A DNA stretch of 64,000 bases, taken from NCBI RefSeq assembly GCF_030730875.1, contig NZ_JAVAMA010000002.1:434001-498000 (forward strand), read 5' to 3'. Made by a program: the position numbers and the translations under genes. How positions within the stretch are numbered: the stretch's first letter is position 1; every line of letters starts with the position of its first letter. The stretch comes from Sphingomonas sp. DG1-23. GTDB lineage: Bacteria > Pseudomonadota > Alphaproteobacteria > Sphingomonadales > Sphingomonadaceae. A model generated the notes under the pieces. That model did no database searches. It was not told the DNA's origin and saw only the letters and a list, made by a program, of their open reading frames with translations. Positions 40,980-48,959 of the stretch are shown one piece after another.

Positions 40980-41321
40980 ATGAAACTGCATACGATGCTG
41001 ACGGGCCTGGCGCTTGCGATCGCGACGCCGGGCATAGCCAATGCACAAGAGGGCTGGGCGCAAGAGCGGAAGGTGGTCTCGCTCTATCCCCACGCCAATG
41101 GATTCACTTTCGTGCTGAGCGGCGCGCGCGTGAATGTCGGCAGTCCCTGCGAGGACAATCGCATGATCCTTCCCCTTTCGGCCCAGAATTACGATGCGAT
41201 CGTCAGTTCGATCATGACGGCATTCACGTCCGGCTATGTGATCGACGCGGCATACGACACCTCCAGCATCACGAGCTGCGACACGGTCGTAAATCGCGTC
41301 GTCGTATACAGGCGCGGCTGA
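40980..41321 (+). CDS. Small secreted protein with a probable disulfide
   Basis: 113 residues. A signal peptide ([18 protein letters not shown]) precedes a short beta-rich domain with two cysteines, in GSPCEDNRM and [12 protein letters not shown], likely a disulfide. The pattern of an [14 protein letters not shown] helix then VVNRVVVY resembles a group of small unnamed secreted proteins, some loosely likened to toxin B-subunits. Composition is a little less G+C-rich than neighbours. The start has only a weak ribosome site. Function is unknown. Confidence 0.6.
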   Translation: MKLHTMLTGLALAIATPGIANAQEGWAQERKVVSLYPHANGFTFVLSGARVNVGSPCEDNRMILPLSAQNYDAIVSSIMTAFTSGYVIDAAYDTSSITSCDTVVNRVVVYRRG

Positions 41322-41454
41322 ACCGCACTCAATCGTGTCTGCGTCCGTGGATGGCCGTTCGATGCCTCGCGCGACCAGCCGCGCTTGCATCCACGGCGCC
41401 CCGGGACTAGGGAGCCGCGACTTTCCACAACACAATAACAGGAGCCGCACGGCC

Positions 41455-41877
41455 ATGGCCGCGACCCGGACCTTTTCGATCATCAAGCCCGATGCCACCC
41501 GCCGCAACCTGACCGGCGCAGTCACCAAGATGCTCGAGGATGGCGGCCTGCGCGTCGTCGCTTCGAAGCGCATCCAGATGACCCGCGAGCAGGCCGAAGG
41601 CTTCTACGCGGTGCACAAGGAGCGTCCCTTCTTCAACGATCTGGTCGAGTTCATGATCTCGGGCCCGGTGGTCGTGCAGGTGCTCGAAGGCGAGAACGCG
41701 ATGCAGCGCAACCGCGACATCATGGGTGCGACCAATCCGGCGAACGCCGATGCCGGCACGATCCGCAAAGAACTGGCCGAATCGATCGAGGCGAACTCGG
41801 TGCACGGTTCGGATTCGGACGAGAATGCAGCGATCGAGATCGCCTATTTCTTCAAGCCGGAAGAAATCGTCGGCTGA
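41455..41877 (+). CDS. ndk: Nucleoside diphosphate kinase
   Basis: 140 residues, the normal length. It equilibrates nucleoside di- and triphosphates by a phosphohistidine. The opening [17 protein letters not shown] and the catalytic [20 protein letters not shown] (histidine in HGSDS) are intact. The ATG follows caggagc. A strong hairpin terminator follows the stop, so this is probably a single-gene transcript. Confidence 0.97.
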   Translation: MAATRTFSIIKPDATRRNLTGAVTKMLEDGGLRVVASKRIQMTREQAEGFYAVHKERPFFNDLVEFMISGPVVVQVLEGENAMQRNRDIMGATNPANADAGTIRKELAESIEANSVHGSDSDENAAIEIAYFFKPEEIVG

Positions 41878-41901
41878 TCGTCGATCGATCGCTGAGAGAC
41901 A

Positions 41902-41936
41902 AGCGCCGGCAGGACCCTGTCCTGTCGGCGCTTTTT
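41902..41936 (+). terminator. Rho-independent terminator of ndk
   Basis: Thirteen-base arms, agcgccggcagga and tcctgtcggcgct with one wobble, form a stem about 25 bases past the ndk stop, followed by a run of Ts. Confidence 0.85.
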
Positions 41937-41986
41937 CGTTCGCGGAACAGGAATCGTATTGATCTGGATTGAGTGCCGCAACCAAC

Positions 41987-42005
41987 TGAAATGCAGCGCA
42001 TTTCA
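41987..42005. other. Hairpin just upstream of the DUF6894 gene
   Basis: Perfect 8-base arms tgaaatgc and gcatttca flank a three-base loop, ending eight bases before the ATG. The sequence between hairpin and start, cctcct, is the complement of a Shine-Dalgarno motif instead of a normal ribosome site. Confidence 0.5.
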
Positions 42006-42012
42006 ACCTCCT

Positions 42013-42252
42013 ATGCCGCATTATTTCTTCAGCCTGAAAACCCGCAATGCGACCCCGCACACCGAGCGTAGCGGCGACTTCCCCGATTTGCGCACGGCCT
42101 TGGCCGCAGCCAACGCCGCCGCCCGGTCGATGCTCCATACGCGGCCGCATCGCATCCCGCTGGACGTGCATGGCAGCCTCGACGTCGAGGACGAGCGGCG
42201 ACGGCCGGTGGCGCGGATCATGCTGGCCGACGTCGCGCGCCAGATCTTTTGA
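42013..42252 (+). CDS. DUF6894 family small protein
   Basis: 79 residues. The opening MPHYFFSLKTRN and the later SGDFPDLRTALAAANAAARSML and DVEDERRRPVARIMLADVA pattern match the small DUF6894 family common in Sphingomonas and rhizobia, whose role is unknown. A hairpin lies just upstream and no Shine-Dalgarno precedes the ATG. It ends seven bases before the convergent histidine kinase gene. Confidence 0.82.
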   Translation: MPHYFFSLKTRNATPHTERSGDFPDLRTALAAANAAARSMLHTRPHRIPLDVHGSLDVEDERRRPVARIMLADVARQIF

Positions 42253-42258
42253 ACCGTC

Positions 42259-43584
42259 TTAGCCGCGCGGCAGGCTGATCGTCGCCGTGAGGCCGCCGCC
42301 TTCGCGATTCGCGAGGGCGATGTCGCCGCCGGCGTCGTTGACGATCGCGCGGGCCAGCGCGAGGCCGAGGCCGATCCCGCCGGTCTCGCGGTTGCGCGAG
42401 GTTTCGAGGCGCGTGAACGGCGCGAACACTGCAGCGAGCTTATCGGACGGGATGCCGGGGCCGCGATCGGCGACCTCGATCGCCACGGTCCGCTCGCCGG
42501 GAAGCAAGCGGACCTGCGCCCCGCCGCCATATTTGACGGCGTTCTCGAGCAGATTGCGGATCGCGCGGCGCATCAGTGACGGCCGCAGATGCATCTTGAG
42601 GCGCGGGGCTTCCTCGAAATCGACTTCGTGATCGAGCTCGCGGAAATCGTCGACCACCGCATCGATCAACGCCGACAGGTCGACATCGGTCGGCGGTTCG
42701 CTGGGACGGCCAAGCCGGGCGAGCGAAAGGATGTCGTCGAGGGTACGGTTCATCTCGTCGATCGTGTCGGCCATGCGATTGCGGTCGTCGTCCTCCTCGA
42801 CCGATTCTATCCGAACCCGGAGCGCGGCCAGCGGGGTGCGCAGATCATGGCCGATCGCCCCTAGCATGCGGTCCTTTTCGTCGAGCATCGCATTCACGCG
42901 CAGGCTGAGCGCGTTGTATGCGGCGATCACCGCGCGGACGTCGCTGGGGCCGCGTTCCTCGAGCGGCGTGGCGCCGTCGCCCGGCTGGAAATCCCGGGCG
43001 GCGCCGGCGAGCGAGCGCAGCGGCTTCGAGATGCGCCGGACGATCCACATCACCGGCAACAGGATGACGACGTAGAGGATAAGAGTTTGGAAGACGAGCG
43101 CCGCGACCAGCTTGCGATCGGCGCGGATCCACGGAGCGTTGATCGTCAGCCAGCCATTTCCGGGCTGCTCGATTGCAATGACCAGCACGCTGCCGGGACG
43201 GCGGCGGCCGCGATTCTCGTCGTCGCTGGTCGCGCGGATGCCCGTGTCGATCCGGCCGACACGGATGCCGAGCTCGTTGAGCTGCCCGCGCAGCTCCTCG
43301 GCGACTTCGTTGCGGCGTTCGAGCCCGGGCGGGATCGGATTCACGGCGACGCGGCGTACCCGTCCGCGATCGGGGGCGAGCGGACGACCGCCGGCACGCT
43401 CGCGTTCGAGCGCGTCTACGATACGGGTGATCGCCGGGCGAGTCGCCTGGGCGAGGCGATATTGCGCGCGGTCGCGTATCGCGATGGCGAAATTGAGCGC
43501 CTGCGCAGCGAAGAGCGCGATGGCGATGAGCAGCGCCATTTGTCCCGCGAGCGAGCGGGGGAGGAGGCGTCTGGTCATCGGCAT
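42259..43584 (-). CDS. Sensor histidine kinase (EnvZ-like)
   Basis: About 441 residues. Membrane segments near residues 12-35 and 150-172 flank a short periplasmic region; then HAMP, HisKA with IGHDLRTPLAALRVR, and HATPase with LLENAVKYG and GIGLGLALARAIV. An internal ATG two codons on is another possible start. Its regulator is encoded just upstream with a 55-base spacer, and an EF-hand protein sits before that on the same strand, so a calcium-related signal is plausible but not shown. Confidence 0.9.
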   Translation of the reverse strand: MPMTRRLLPRSLAGQMALLIAIALFAAQALNFAIAIRDRAQYRLAQATRPAITRIVDALERERAGGRPLAPDRGRVRRVAVNPIPPGLERRNEVAEELRGQLNELGIRVGRIDTGIRATSDDENRGRRRPGSVLVIAIEQPGNGWLTINAPWIRADRKLVAALVFQTLILYVVILLPVMWIVRRISKPLRSLAGAARDFQPGDGATPLEERGPSDVRAVIAAYNALSLRVNAMLDEKDRMLGAIGHDLRTPLAALRVRIESVEEDDDRNRMADTIDEMNRTLDDILSLARLGRPSEPPTDVDLSALIDAVVDDFRELDHEVDFEEAPRLKMHLRPSLMRRAIRNLLENAVKYGGGAQVRLLPGERTVAIEVADRGPGIPSDKLAAVFAPFTRLETSRNRETGGIGLGLALARAIVNDAGGDIALANREGGGLTATISLPRG

Positions 43585-43639
43585 GAAGGGGGTCGAACTC
43601 CCCTCCCTGCGAGCAGGAGGAGAGCGCGAAGGGCCCCCA

Positions 43640-44359
43640 TCACAGCCGGGTCACTTCGGCGGCGAGCGTGTAGCCGCCGCCCCAGACGGTCTTGATCAGC
43701 GACGGGTTCTTGGCGTCGGGTTCGATCTTCTTGCGCAGCCGGCTGACCTGATTGTCGATCGCGCGATCGAACGCGGCCGCCTCGCGGCCCTGGGTCAGAT
43801 CGAGCAACTGATCGCGGGTGAGGACCTGACGCGGGCGCGTGACGAGAGCGTGGAGCAGGTTATATTCGCCGGTCGACAGCGGCACCGACACGCCTTCGCG
43901 GTCGACGAGTGCACGTTCGCCGGTCTTGAGCACCCAGCCGGCAAAGGCGAAGCTGCCGGTCTCGGGCGCGTGCTGTTTGGCGCCTCCGGCGGCCATGCGG
44001 CGGAGCACGACCTTGATGCGCGCGGCGAGTTCGCGCGGGCTGAACGGTTTCACGACATAATCGTCGGCGCCCATTTCGAGCCCGACGATGCGGTCGGTCT
44101 CCTCGCTGCGCGCCGTGAGCAGGATCACCGGCGTGTCGCTGGTCTCGCGGATATGGCGGCACAGGCTGAGCCCGTCCTCGCCGGGCATCATGATGTCGAG
44201 GATGACGAGATCGATCGCATAGGCGGCCATCCGCGCGCGGGCGCCCTCGGCATCGCCGGCCTGGGTGACGCGGAATCCCTGTTTGGTGAGATATTGCGCA
44301 AGCGGCTCGCGGATCGAGCGCTCGTCGTCGACGAGGAGGAGATGGGGGAGATCGGACAT
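43640..44359 (-). CDS. OmpR-family response regulator
   Basis: 239 residues. The receiver has LLVDDERSIREPL, the phospho-acceptor aspartate in LVILDIMMPGEDG, and the lysine in VKPF. A winged-helix output ends FDRAIDNQVSRLRKKIE and IKTVWGGGYTLA. It is transcribed together with the kinase downstream and an EF-hand protein upstream, in that order. The longer open frame upstream is out-of-context sequence; the ATG giving MSDLPHLLLVDDE is the natural start. Confidence 0.93.
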   Translation of the reverse strand: MSDLPHLLLVDDERSIREPLAQYLTKQGFRVTQAGDAEGARARMAAYAIDLVILDIMMPGEDGLSLCRHIRETSDTPVILLTARSEETDRIVGLEMGADDYVVKPFSPRELAARIKVVLRRMAAGGAKQHAPETGSFAFAGWVLKTGERALVDREGVSVPLSTGEYNLLHALVTRPRQVLTRDQLLDLTQGREAAAFDRAIDNQVSRLRKKIEPDAKNPSLIKTVWGGGYTLAAEVTRL

Positions 44360-44435
44360 GCTGCGACCGTAACAACTCCGTGGACGAAAAGAAGTGCCGG
44401 GCAGCGAGAGGAGGGAAGCCGCCCGGCGAGGCAGG

Positions 44436-44849
44436 TCAGTTGGCGTCGCGGCGTTCCATAGCCCCGCGCATCCGCTCGCGCGCGGCGGCGCCTTCGACCT
44501 TGTCGATCTTGCCGTCGCCGTTGGTGTCGAGGCGCGCGAAGCGGCGATCGGCCTGCGCATGCTGTTCGTCGAGCGAGATCGCGCCGTCATTGTTGGTGTC
44601 GATGCGATTCATCATCCGGCCGCGGCGTTCGCCGTCGCCGGGGCGCTCTTCCTTGCTGATCTTGCCGTCCTTGTTGGCGTCGAGCTTGGCGAAGCGCGCG
44701 TCGACATCGGCGAGAAATTCCGCCTTGGTCACCGTGCCGTCATTGTCGGCATCGGCTCTGGCGAGGGGATCGCGATCCTGCGGCGCAGCAACGGCACTGC
44801 CCGCGACGAGCGTGGCGCCGAGCAAGGCGGCGGCAAGGGTCTTCTTCAT
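44436..44849 (-). CDS. Secreted EF-hand calcium-binding protein
   Basis: 137 residues. Signal peptide (LLGATLVAGSAVAAP), then four EF-hand loops at about residues 33-44, 57-68, 84-95 and 108-119, each with D-x-D/N-x-D-G spacing (DADNDGTVTKAE, DANKDGKISKEE, DTNNDGAISLDE, DTNGDGKIDKVE). The ATG has ggag eight bases upstream. It lies upstream of a response regulator and histidine kinase on the same strand, 76 bases before the regulator, suggesting a shared transcript. Confidence 0.88.
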   Translation of the reverse strand: MKKTLAAALLGATLVAGSAVAAPQDRDPLARADADNDGTVTKAEFLADVDARFAKLDANKDGKISKEERPGDGERRGRMMNRIDTNNDGAISLDEQHAQADRRFARLDTNGDGKIDKVEGAAARERMRGAMERRDAN

Positions 44850-44970
44850 GGCACGAACTCCAGCATCAAGGCGGCGCGTGCCGCGACTGGGATGCGTTTT
44901 GACGGCCGGCTGTCGCAAGGGTTTGTCAGGCCCGGGAGAAGTTGTCGCAAATTGTCGCCGGGATGCCGAA

Positions 44971-45744
44971 CTATCCGAAAATGGCGACGCCCTGCATCGC
45001 TTCGGCAACCGGCTCCCCCGCGGCGTTCCACACCGTCATGCGCTGGCTGCTATAGCCGTGACGGGCGATGTCGGCCTCGGCATGGAGCAGCCACCAGCCG
45101 TCGGTGGTGGCGGGTTGGGGCGTGAGGAGGTTGATCTGCCAATTGAGCGAGCTGAGCGGGGTCTGGCGCTCGGCGGCGAGCTTGAACGCGCCCGGAGGCA
45201 GCGCGTCGCCGATCGCCATCAGCTCGACCATCGGGTGGAGCCCGCCCCGCGCGCGCAGCCGCGCCCAGCGCAGCCATTCGGTCGGGCCGAGATCGCGCTT
45301 CGAGTCCCAGAAATTGAAGTTGCCGGTGAAGAAGCTCTCGGGGCCGGTATAGAGCTCGGCGTCGGGCGCGGGCGGCACGATCGGCGCGCGGCGCGCCTGG
45401 TCATGCTCGACCGTAGAGGCGAGTTCAGCCATGAATACGAAGGTCGCGCGCAGACCGAGACCCGCCCCGGAACCGACGTCAGACTGGAGAAAGGCGGCGT
45501 TGCGGCCCCGCCGGAGTTTGGCGGCGCTGACCGTGACCTCGCCGGCGAGCGGGCCGATGAACGCGATCTGCGCCGAGCGCAGCGGCGGCAAATCGGGTTC
45601 GAGATCGAGCGCGGCCTGCAACGCCAGCGCGGCGGAGAGACCGCCGAACGCAGTGCGGCCCTGCATCCAGTTGGCGGGGATTTTGGTGCTGAAGCCGCTT
45701 TCGTCACGCGTCGCGGCGGCAAGGATATCGGCAATCGGAGTCAT
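44971..45744 (-). CDS. Acyl-CoA thioesterase family protein (double hot-dog)
   Basis: 257 residues with the TesB/YbgC-like double hot-dog layout: an N-terminal half with QGRTAFGGLSAALALQAAL and a C-terminal half with SLNWQINLLTPQPATTDGWWLL. Such enzymes release free acids from acyl-CoA. Its ATG overlaps the stop of the acyl-CoA ligase gene (ATGA), so ligase and thioesterase are made together. The acyl group is unknown. Confidence 0.85.
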   Translation of the reverse strand: MTPIADILAAATRDESGFSTKIPANWMQGRTAFGGLSAALALQAALDLEPDLPPLRSAQIAFIGPLAGEVTVSAAKLRRGRNAAFLQSDVGSGAGLGLRATFVFMAELASTVEHDQARRAPIVPPAPDAELYTGPESFFTGNFNFWDSKRDLGPTEWLRWARLRARGGLHPMVELMAIGDALPPGAFKLAAERQTPLSSLNWQINLLTPQPATTDGWWLLHAEADIARHGYSSQRMTVWNAAGEPVAEAMQGVAIFG

Positions 45745-47219
45745 GCGTAGCGCTCGCGCAGCTCACGCTTGAGCACCTTGCCGATCGCGCTGCGCGGGAG
45801 TTCGTCGATGCGGCGGAGATCCGCGAGGCGCTGGGTCTTGCCGAGCCTGGCATTGGTCCAGGCAAGGATTTCGGCGGGGTCGCCGGCGCCGACATAAAAG
45901 CCGATCGGGGTCTCGCCCCATCGATCGGACGGCACCCCGACGACGCTGCACTCGGTGACTTGCGGATGCTGGACGAGCACTGCCTCGAGGTCGGTCGGGT
46001 AGACGTTGAAGCCGCCCGAGATGATCAGATCCTTCTTGCGATCGAGCAGGGTGAGGAAGCCGTCTTCGTCGAACCGGCCGACATCGCCGTGGCGGATGAA
46101 GCGGTTGCCGGCTTTATCGTACCACGTGGCGTCGTCGGTAGCGTCGCTGCGGCCGTGATAGCCGGTCATCATCGCGCTCGAGCGGCCGACGACTTCGCCC
46201 ATCTCTCCCTGCGGGACTTCGCTGCCGCGATCGTCGATCAGCCGGATATCGTGGCCCTCGATCGGCTTGCCGACGGTGTGAAGCTTGTCGGGATGGGCGT
46301 TGCAGATGAGGATCGTCGTGCCGCCGCCTTCGGTCATCCCGTAATATTCGACGAGCAGTCCCGGCCAGCGCGCGAGCACATCGGCCTTGAGCGCCGCGGG
46401 GAAGGGCGCGCTGGTGCAGGTCTTGAGGGTGAAGCTCGAAAGATCGAAGCGATCGAATTCGGGATCGGCCATGATCCGCCGATACTGAATCGGGACGAGC
46501 ATGGTGACGCTGCCGCGATGTTTCTCGGCGAGGACCAGAAAGTCGCGCGCGTCGAATTTGGCCATCAGCACTACCGTGCCGCCCCAGCCGAGGGTGGGCA
46601 GGAAGCTGACGAGGGTGGTGTTCGAGTAAAGCGGGGTCGCGACCATCGTCACCGCCTCGCCGAACCCGGCGGGGGCGCGGCCGATATGGACCCAGCGCAT
46701 CGCGTGTGGCTGGACGATGCCCTTGGGCGTGCCGGTGGTGCCCGAGGAATAGATGATGTTGAACGGATCGTCGGAAGCGACCGAGACCGGTGCGGGAATG
46801 CCCTCGCCGAGCCAGTCGCCGAGATTTTCGAGCGCTACCTTCCGCACCGGCACGTCGATGTCGTGCGCGGCGTCGTGGAACAGGATCGGTGCGGCGCAAT
46901 CCGCGACCATCGCGGCGAGTTGTTCGGGCGTAGCGGAAGGGGCGAGCGGCGCGGCGGCGCAGCCGGCGCGCAGCGCGCCGAGGAAGACGAGTGCGTAATC
47001 GAGCGACGAGGGGCCGAGGATCGCGATCGCGTCGCCCTGCTTCGCGCCGCCGCGCTGGAGCGAGAAAGCGATGCGGTCCATCGCGCGGTCGAGTTCGGCA
47101 TAGGTCATCGTCCGATCGCCGAAGACGATCGCAGGCTTGTCGCTGCGTTCCTGCGCATGCGCGCGGATGAGATCGGGCAGCGTCGCGAAGTCGCTAGCCA
47201 GCATCGCCTCGGCAGTCAC
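45741..47219 (-). CDS. AMP-dependent acyl-CoA synthetase/ligase
   Basis: 492 residues of the ANL superfamily. The phosphate loop is in IIYSSGTTGTPKGIV, with YYGMTEGGGT, FIRHGDVGRFDEDGFL and the C-terminal lysine in SAIGKVLKREL. It activates a carboxylic acid with ATP and CoA; the substrate is not determinable. A GTG gives this start, and an ATG five codons later is an alternative. It leads a two-gene unit with the thioesterase and is divergent from the lipoprotein gene. Confidence 0.92.
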   Translation of the reverse strand: MTAEAMLASDFATLPDLIRAHAQERSDKPAIVFGDRTMTYAELDRAMDRIAFSLQRGGAKQGDAIAILGPSSLDYALVFLGALRAGCAAAPLAPSATPEQLAAMVADCAAPILFHDAAHDIDVPVRKVALENLGDWLGEGIPAPVSVASDDPFNIIYSSGTTGTPKGIVQPHAMRWVHIGRAPAGFGEAVTMVATPLYSNTTLVSFLPTLGWGGTVVLMAKFDARDFLVLAEKHRGSVTMLVPIQYRRIMADPEFDRFDLSSFTLKTCTSAPFPAALKADVLARWPGLLVEYYGMTEGGGTTILICNAHPDKLHTVGKPIEGHDIRLIDDRGSEVPQGEMGEVVGRSSAMMTGYHGRSDATDDATWYDKAGNRFIRHGDVGRFDEDGFLTLLDRKKDLIISGGFNVYPTDLEAVLVQHPQVTECSVVGVPSDRWGETPIGFYVGAGDPAEILAWTNARLGKTQRLADLRRIDELPRSAIGKVLKRELRERYA

Positions 47220-47312
47220 GGTCTTGCCCCCATGCGCCGACCTTTAGCGAGCGCGGCGGCGAACGCCATACGCATTTTTCGAAAACCCTGCGTCGAGACG
47301 CCGCGATTGCAA

Positions 47313-47342
47313 TCGACAGTGATGCCGCGCGTTCGCTATGAT
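47313..47342 (+). promoter_or_regulatory. Promoter upstream of the lipoprotein pair
   Basis: TCGACA (5 of 6 to TTGACA) and TATGAT (5 of 6 to TATAAT) are 18 bases apart, ending about 30 bases before the lipoprotein ATG. Spacing and match make it a good housekeeping-sigma candidate. Confidence 0.5.
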
Positions 47343-47371
47343 GCGACCCGGACGATCGAGGGAAGCGTTCG

Positions 47372-47860
47372 ATGTCGACAAGTTGCCGAAGCTCGGGCCG
47401 GCGCCGTTTCGTGGTGACGCTGCTACCATTATTATGGGCGCCGCTGCTCGCATCCTGTTCGGTGTCGCTGATCGCGCCCTATGACAGCCGCACCGAGGAG
47501 ATGGTGACCCAGATCCAGAGCGAGCTCTCGGCATTTCATCAGGAACTGATCTACGACAGCAAGGCGCCGGCATGCGTCTATTCGAAGCATATGGGCTTCT
47601 ATCGGACGACCCACGCCGACATCGCCAATCTGCGCGTGCGGGTGGGGGCGATCGCGAAGAACGCCCAGACCGCCGATCAGGTCGAGGCGTTGGAAAAGGG
47701 GGTGGGCGATCTCGAGCTGATCCACCGCAACCGCGAGAACCAGCCGCCGGGCGACACCCAATGCATGGGAATCAAGGCGATGGAGAACAGCTTCGGCGGG
47801 CTCGAAGGGATCATCCGGGCGATCCTGCAACTCGAGATGGTCAAGCAGCGCACGCTCTGA
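47372..47860 (+). CDS. Putative lipoprotein of unknown function
   Basis: 162 residues. A positively charged N-terminus and hydrophobic run end in the lipobox LLASC. The mature part is helical with three further cysteines (APACVYS, TQCMG) and a heptad-like region (ADQVEALEKGVGDLELI). It is followed by a small gene 12 bases downstream, which suggests a two-gene unit. A good promoter lies just upstream. I do not recognise the family. Confidence 0.75.
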   Translation: MSTSCRSSGRRRFVVTLLPLLWAPLLASCSVSLIAPYDSRTEEMVTQIQSELSAFHQELIYDSKAPACVYSKHMGFYRTTHADIANLRVRVGAIAKNAQTADQVEALEKGVGDLELIHRNRENQPPGDTQCMGIKAMENSFGGLEGIIRAILQLEMVKQRTL

Positions 47861-47872
47861 CGGAGAACGAGG

Positions 47873-48205
47873 ATGGATCTGGATTTCGGGGCGCTGGGCG
47901 GGCAGATCGGCGATCGGATCGTCAGCGTGCTCGCCGGACACGGCAAGGCGGCCGGCGGCTTTGCCCGGACCGAGGGCGAGAAGATCGCGCTGGCGATCCG
48001 GCACATCGCCGAGATGGTGCGCGACGGCGAGATCCTGCCCGAGGAAGCGCCGCTCTATCTCGACATCCAGATGCAACATTCGCGCGCGGTGTTGCGGACG
48101 GTGGAAGGGATCGGATTGGTCGCGGCCGAGCAGGCGATCAACGGCGCCCTCGATCTGATCAAGGGCGCCGTCACCACGGCGCTCGGCTTTCCGCTGGTCC
48201 GATAG
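47873..48205 (+). CDS. Hypothetical protein, probable partner of the lipoprotein
   Basis: 110 residues without signal or membrane segments, mostly amphipathic helices (GQIGDRIVSVLAGHGKAAGGF; AEQAINGALDLIKGAVTTAL). The ATG follows gaacgagg closely and begins 12 bases after the lipoprotein stop. It is convergent with the GST gene. Function unknown; co-expression with the lipoprotein is inferred. Confidence 0.7.
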   Translation: MDLDFGALGGQIGDRIVSVLAGHGKAAGGFARTEGEKIALAIRHIAEMVRDGEILPEEAPLYLDIQMQHSRAVLRTVEGIGLVAAEQAINGALDLIKGAVTTALGFPLVR

Positions 48206-48206
48206 C

Positions 48207-48914
48207 TCAGGCCTTGGCGGTGCTCGTCGCCGTCTGGCCGAACAGCACCTTACGCTCTTCGTCGGTCATCGGGGTGGCATAGGAACGGACCTCGCCGCCT
48301 TTCTCGTACGCGCGGATCGTTGCGGGGCGCGCGGCGATGCGCTCGAACCACGCCTTGACGTTGGGGAAGTCGTTGAGGTCCTGCTTGTGCGCCTCGTGGG
48401 GGACGATCCACGGATAGATCGCCATGTCGGCGATCGAATAGCCGCTGCCGGCGACGAACTCGCGGCCGGCCAGCCGCCGGTCGAGCACGCCGTAGAGGCG
48501 ATTGGTCTCGGCGACGTAGCGGTTGATGGCATAGGGCACCTGCTCGGGCGCATAGACGTTGAAATGGCCGTTCTGTCCGGCCATCGGGCCGAGCCCGCCC
48601 ATCTGCCACATCAGCCATTGGAGGATGTCGGTGCGTTCGCGCGGGGTCTCGCCGTAGAATTTGCCCGATTTGAGCGCGAGGTAGATCAGGATCGCGCCGC
48701 TCTCGAACACCGTCACCGGCTCGCCGCCATCGGCGGGGGCGCGGTCGATGATCGCCGGCATGCGGTTGTTCGGGCTGAATTTGAGGAATTCGGGGTCGAA
48801 CTGGTCGCCCTTGCCGATATTGACCGGGTGGATCTCGTAATCGAGCCCCGATTCCTCGAGGAAGAGGGTGATCTTGTGGCCGTTCGGGGTGGGCCAATAA
48901 TAGAGCTCGATCAT
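48207..48914 (-). CDS. Glutathione S-transferase family protein (YfcG/YghU-like)
   Basis: 235 residues. The thioredoxin-like N-domain (ELYYWPTPNGHKITLFLEE; NNRMPAIID; FESGAILIYLA) and helical C-domain (YSIADMAIYPWI) match the disulfide-bond reductase branch of GSTs. The usual catalytic Cys/Ser is replaced by a threonine/asparagine in PTPNG, as in YfcG/Ure2p-like enzymes, which act on disulfides. It stands alone and is convergent with a small unknown gene. Confidence 0.9.
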   Translation of the reverse strand: MIELYYWPTPNGHKITLFLEESGLDYEIHPVNIGKGDQFDPEFLKFSPNNRMPAIIDRAPADGGEPVTVFESGAILIYLALKSGKFYGETPRERTDILQWLMWQMGGLGPMAGQNGHFNVYAPEQVPYAINRYVAETNRLYGVLDRRLAGREFVAGSGYSIADMAIYPWIVPHEAHKQDLNDFPNVKAWFERIAARPATIRAYEKGGEVRSYATPMTDEERKVLFGQTATSTAKA

Positions 48915-48959
48915 GTTGGTCTCCGGTGCCTGAGCGCGGGAGATGGTGCGCGGTTTTCG

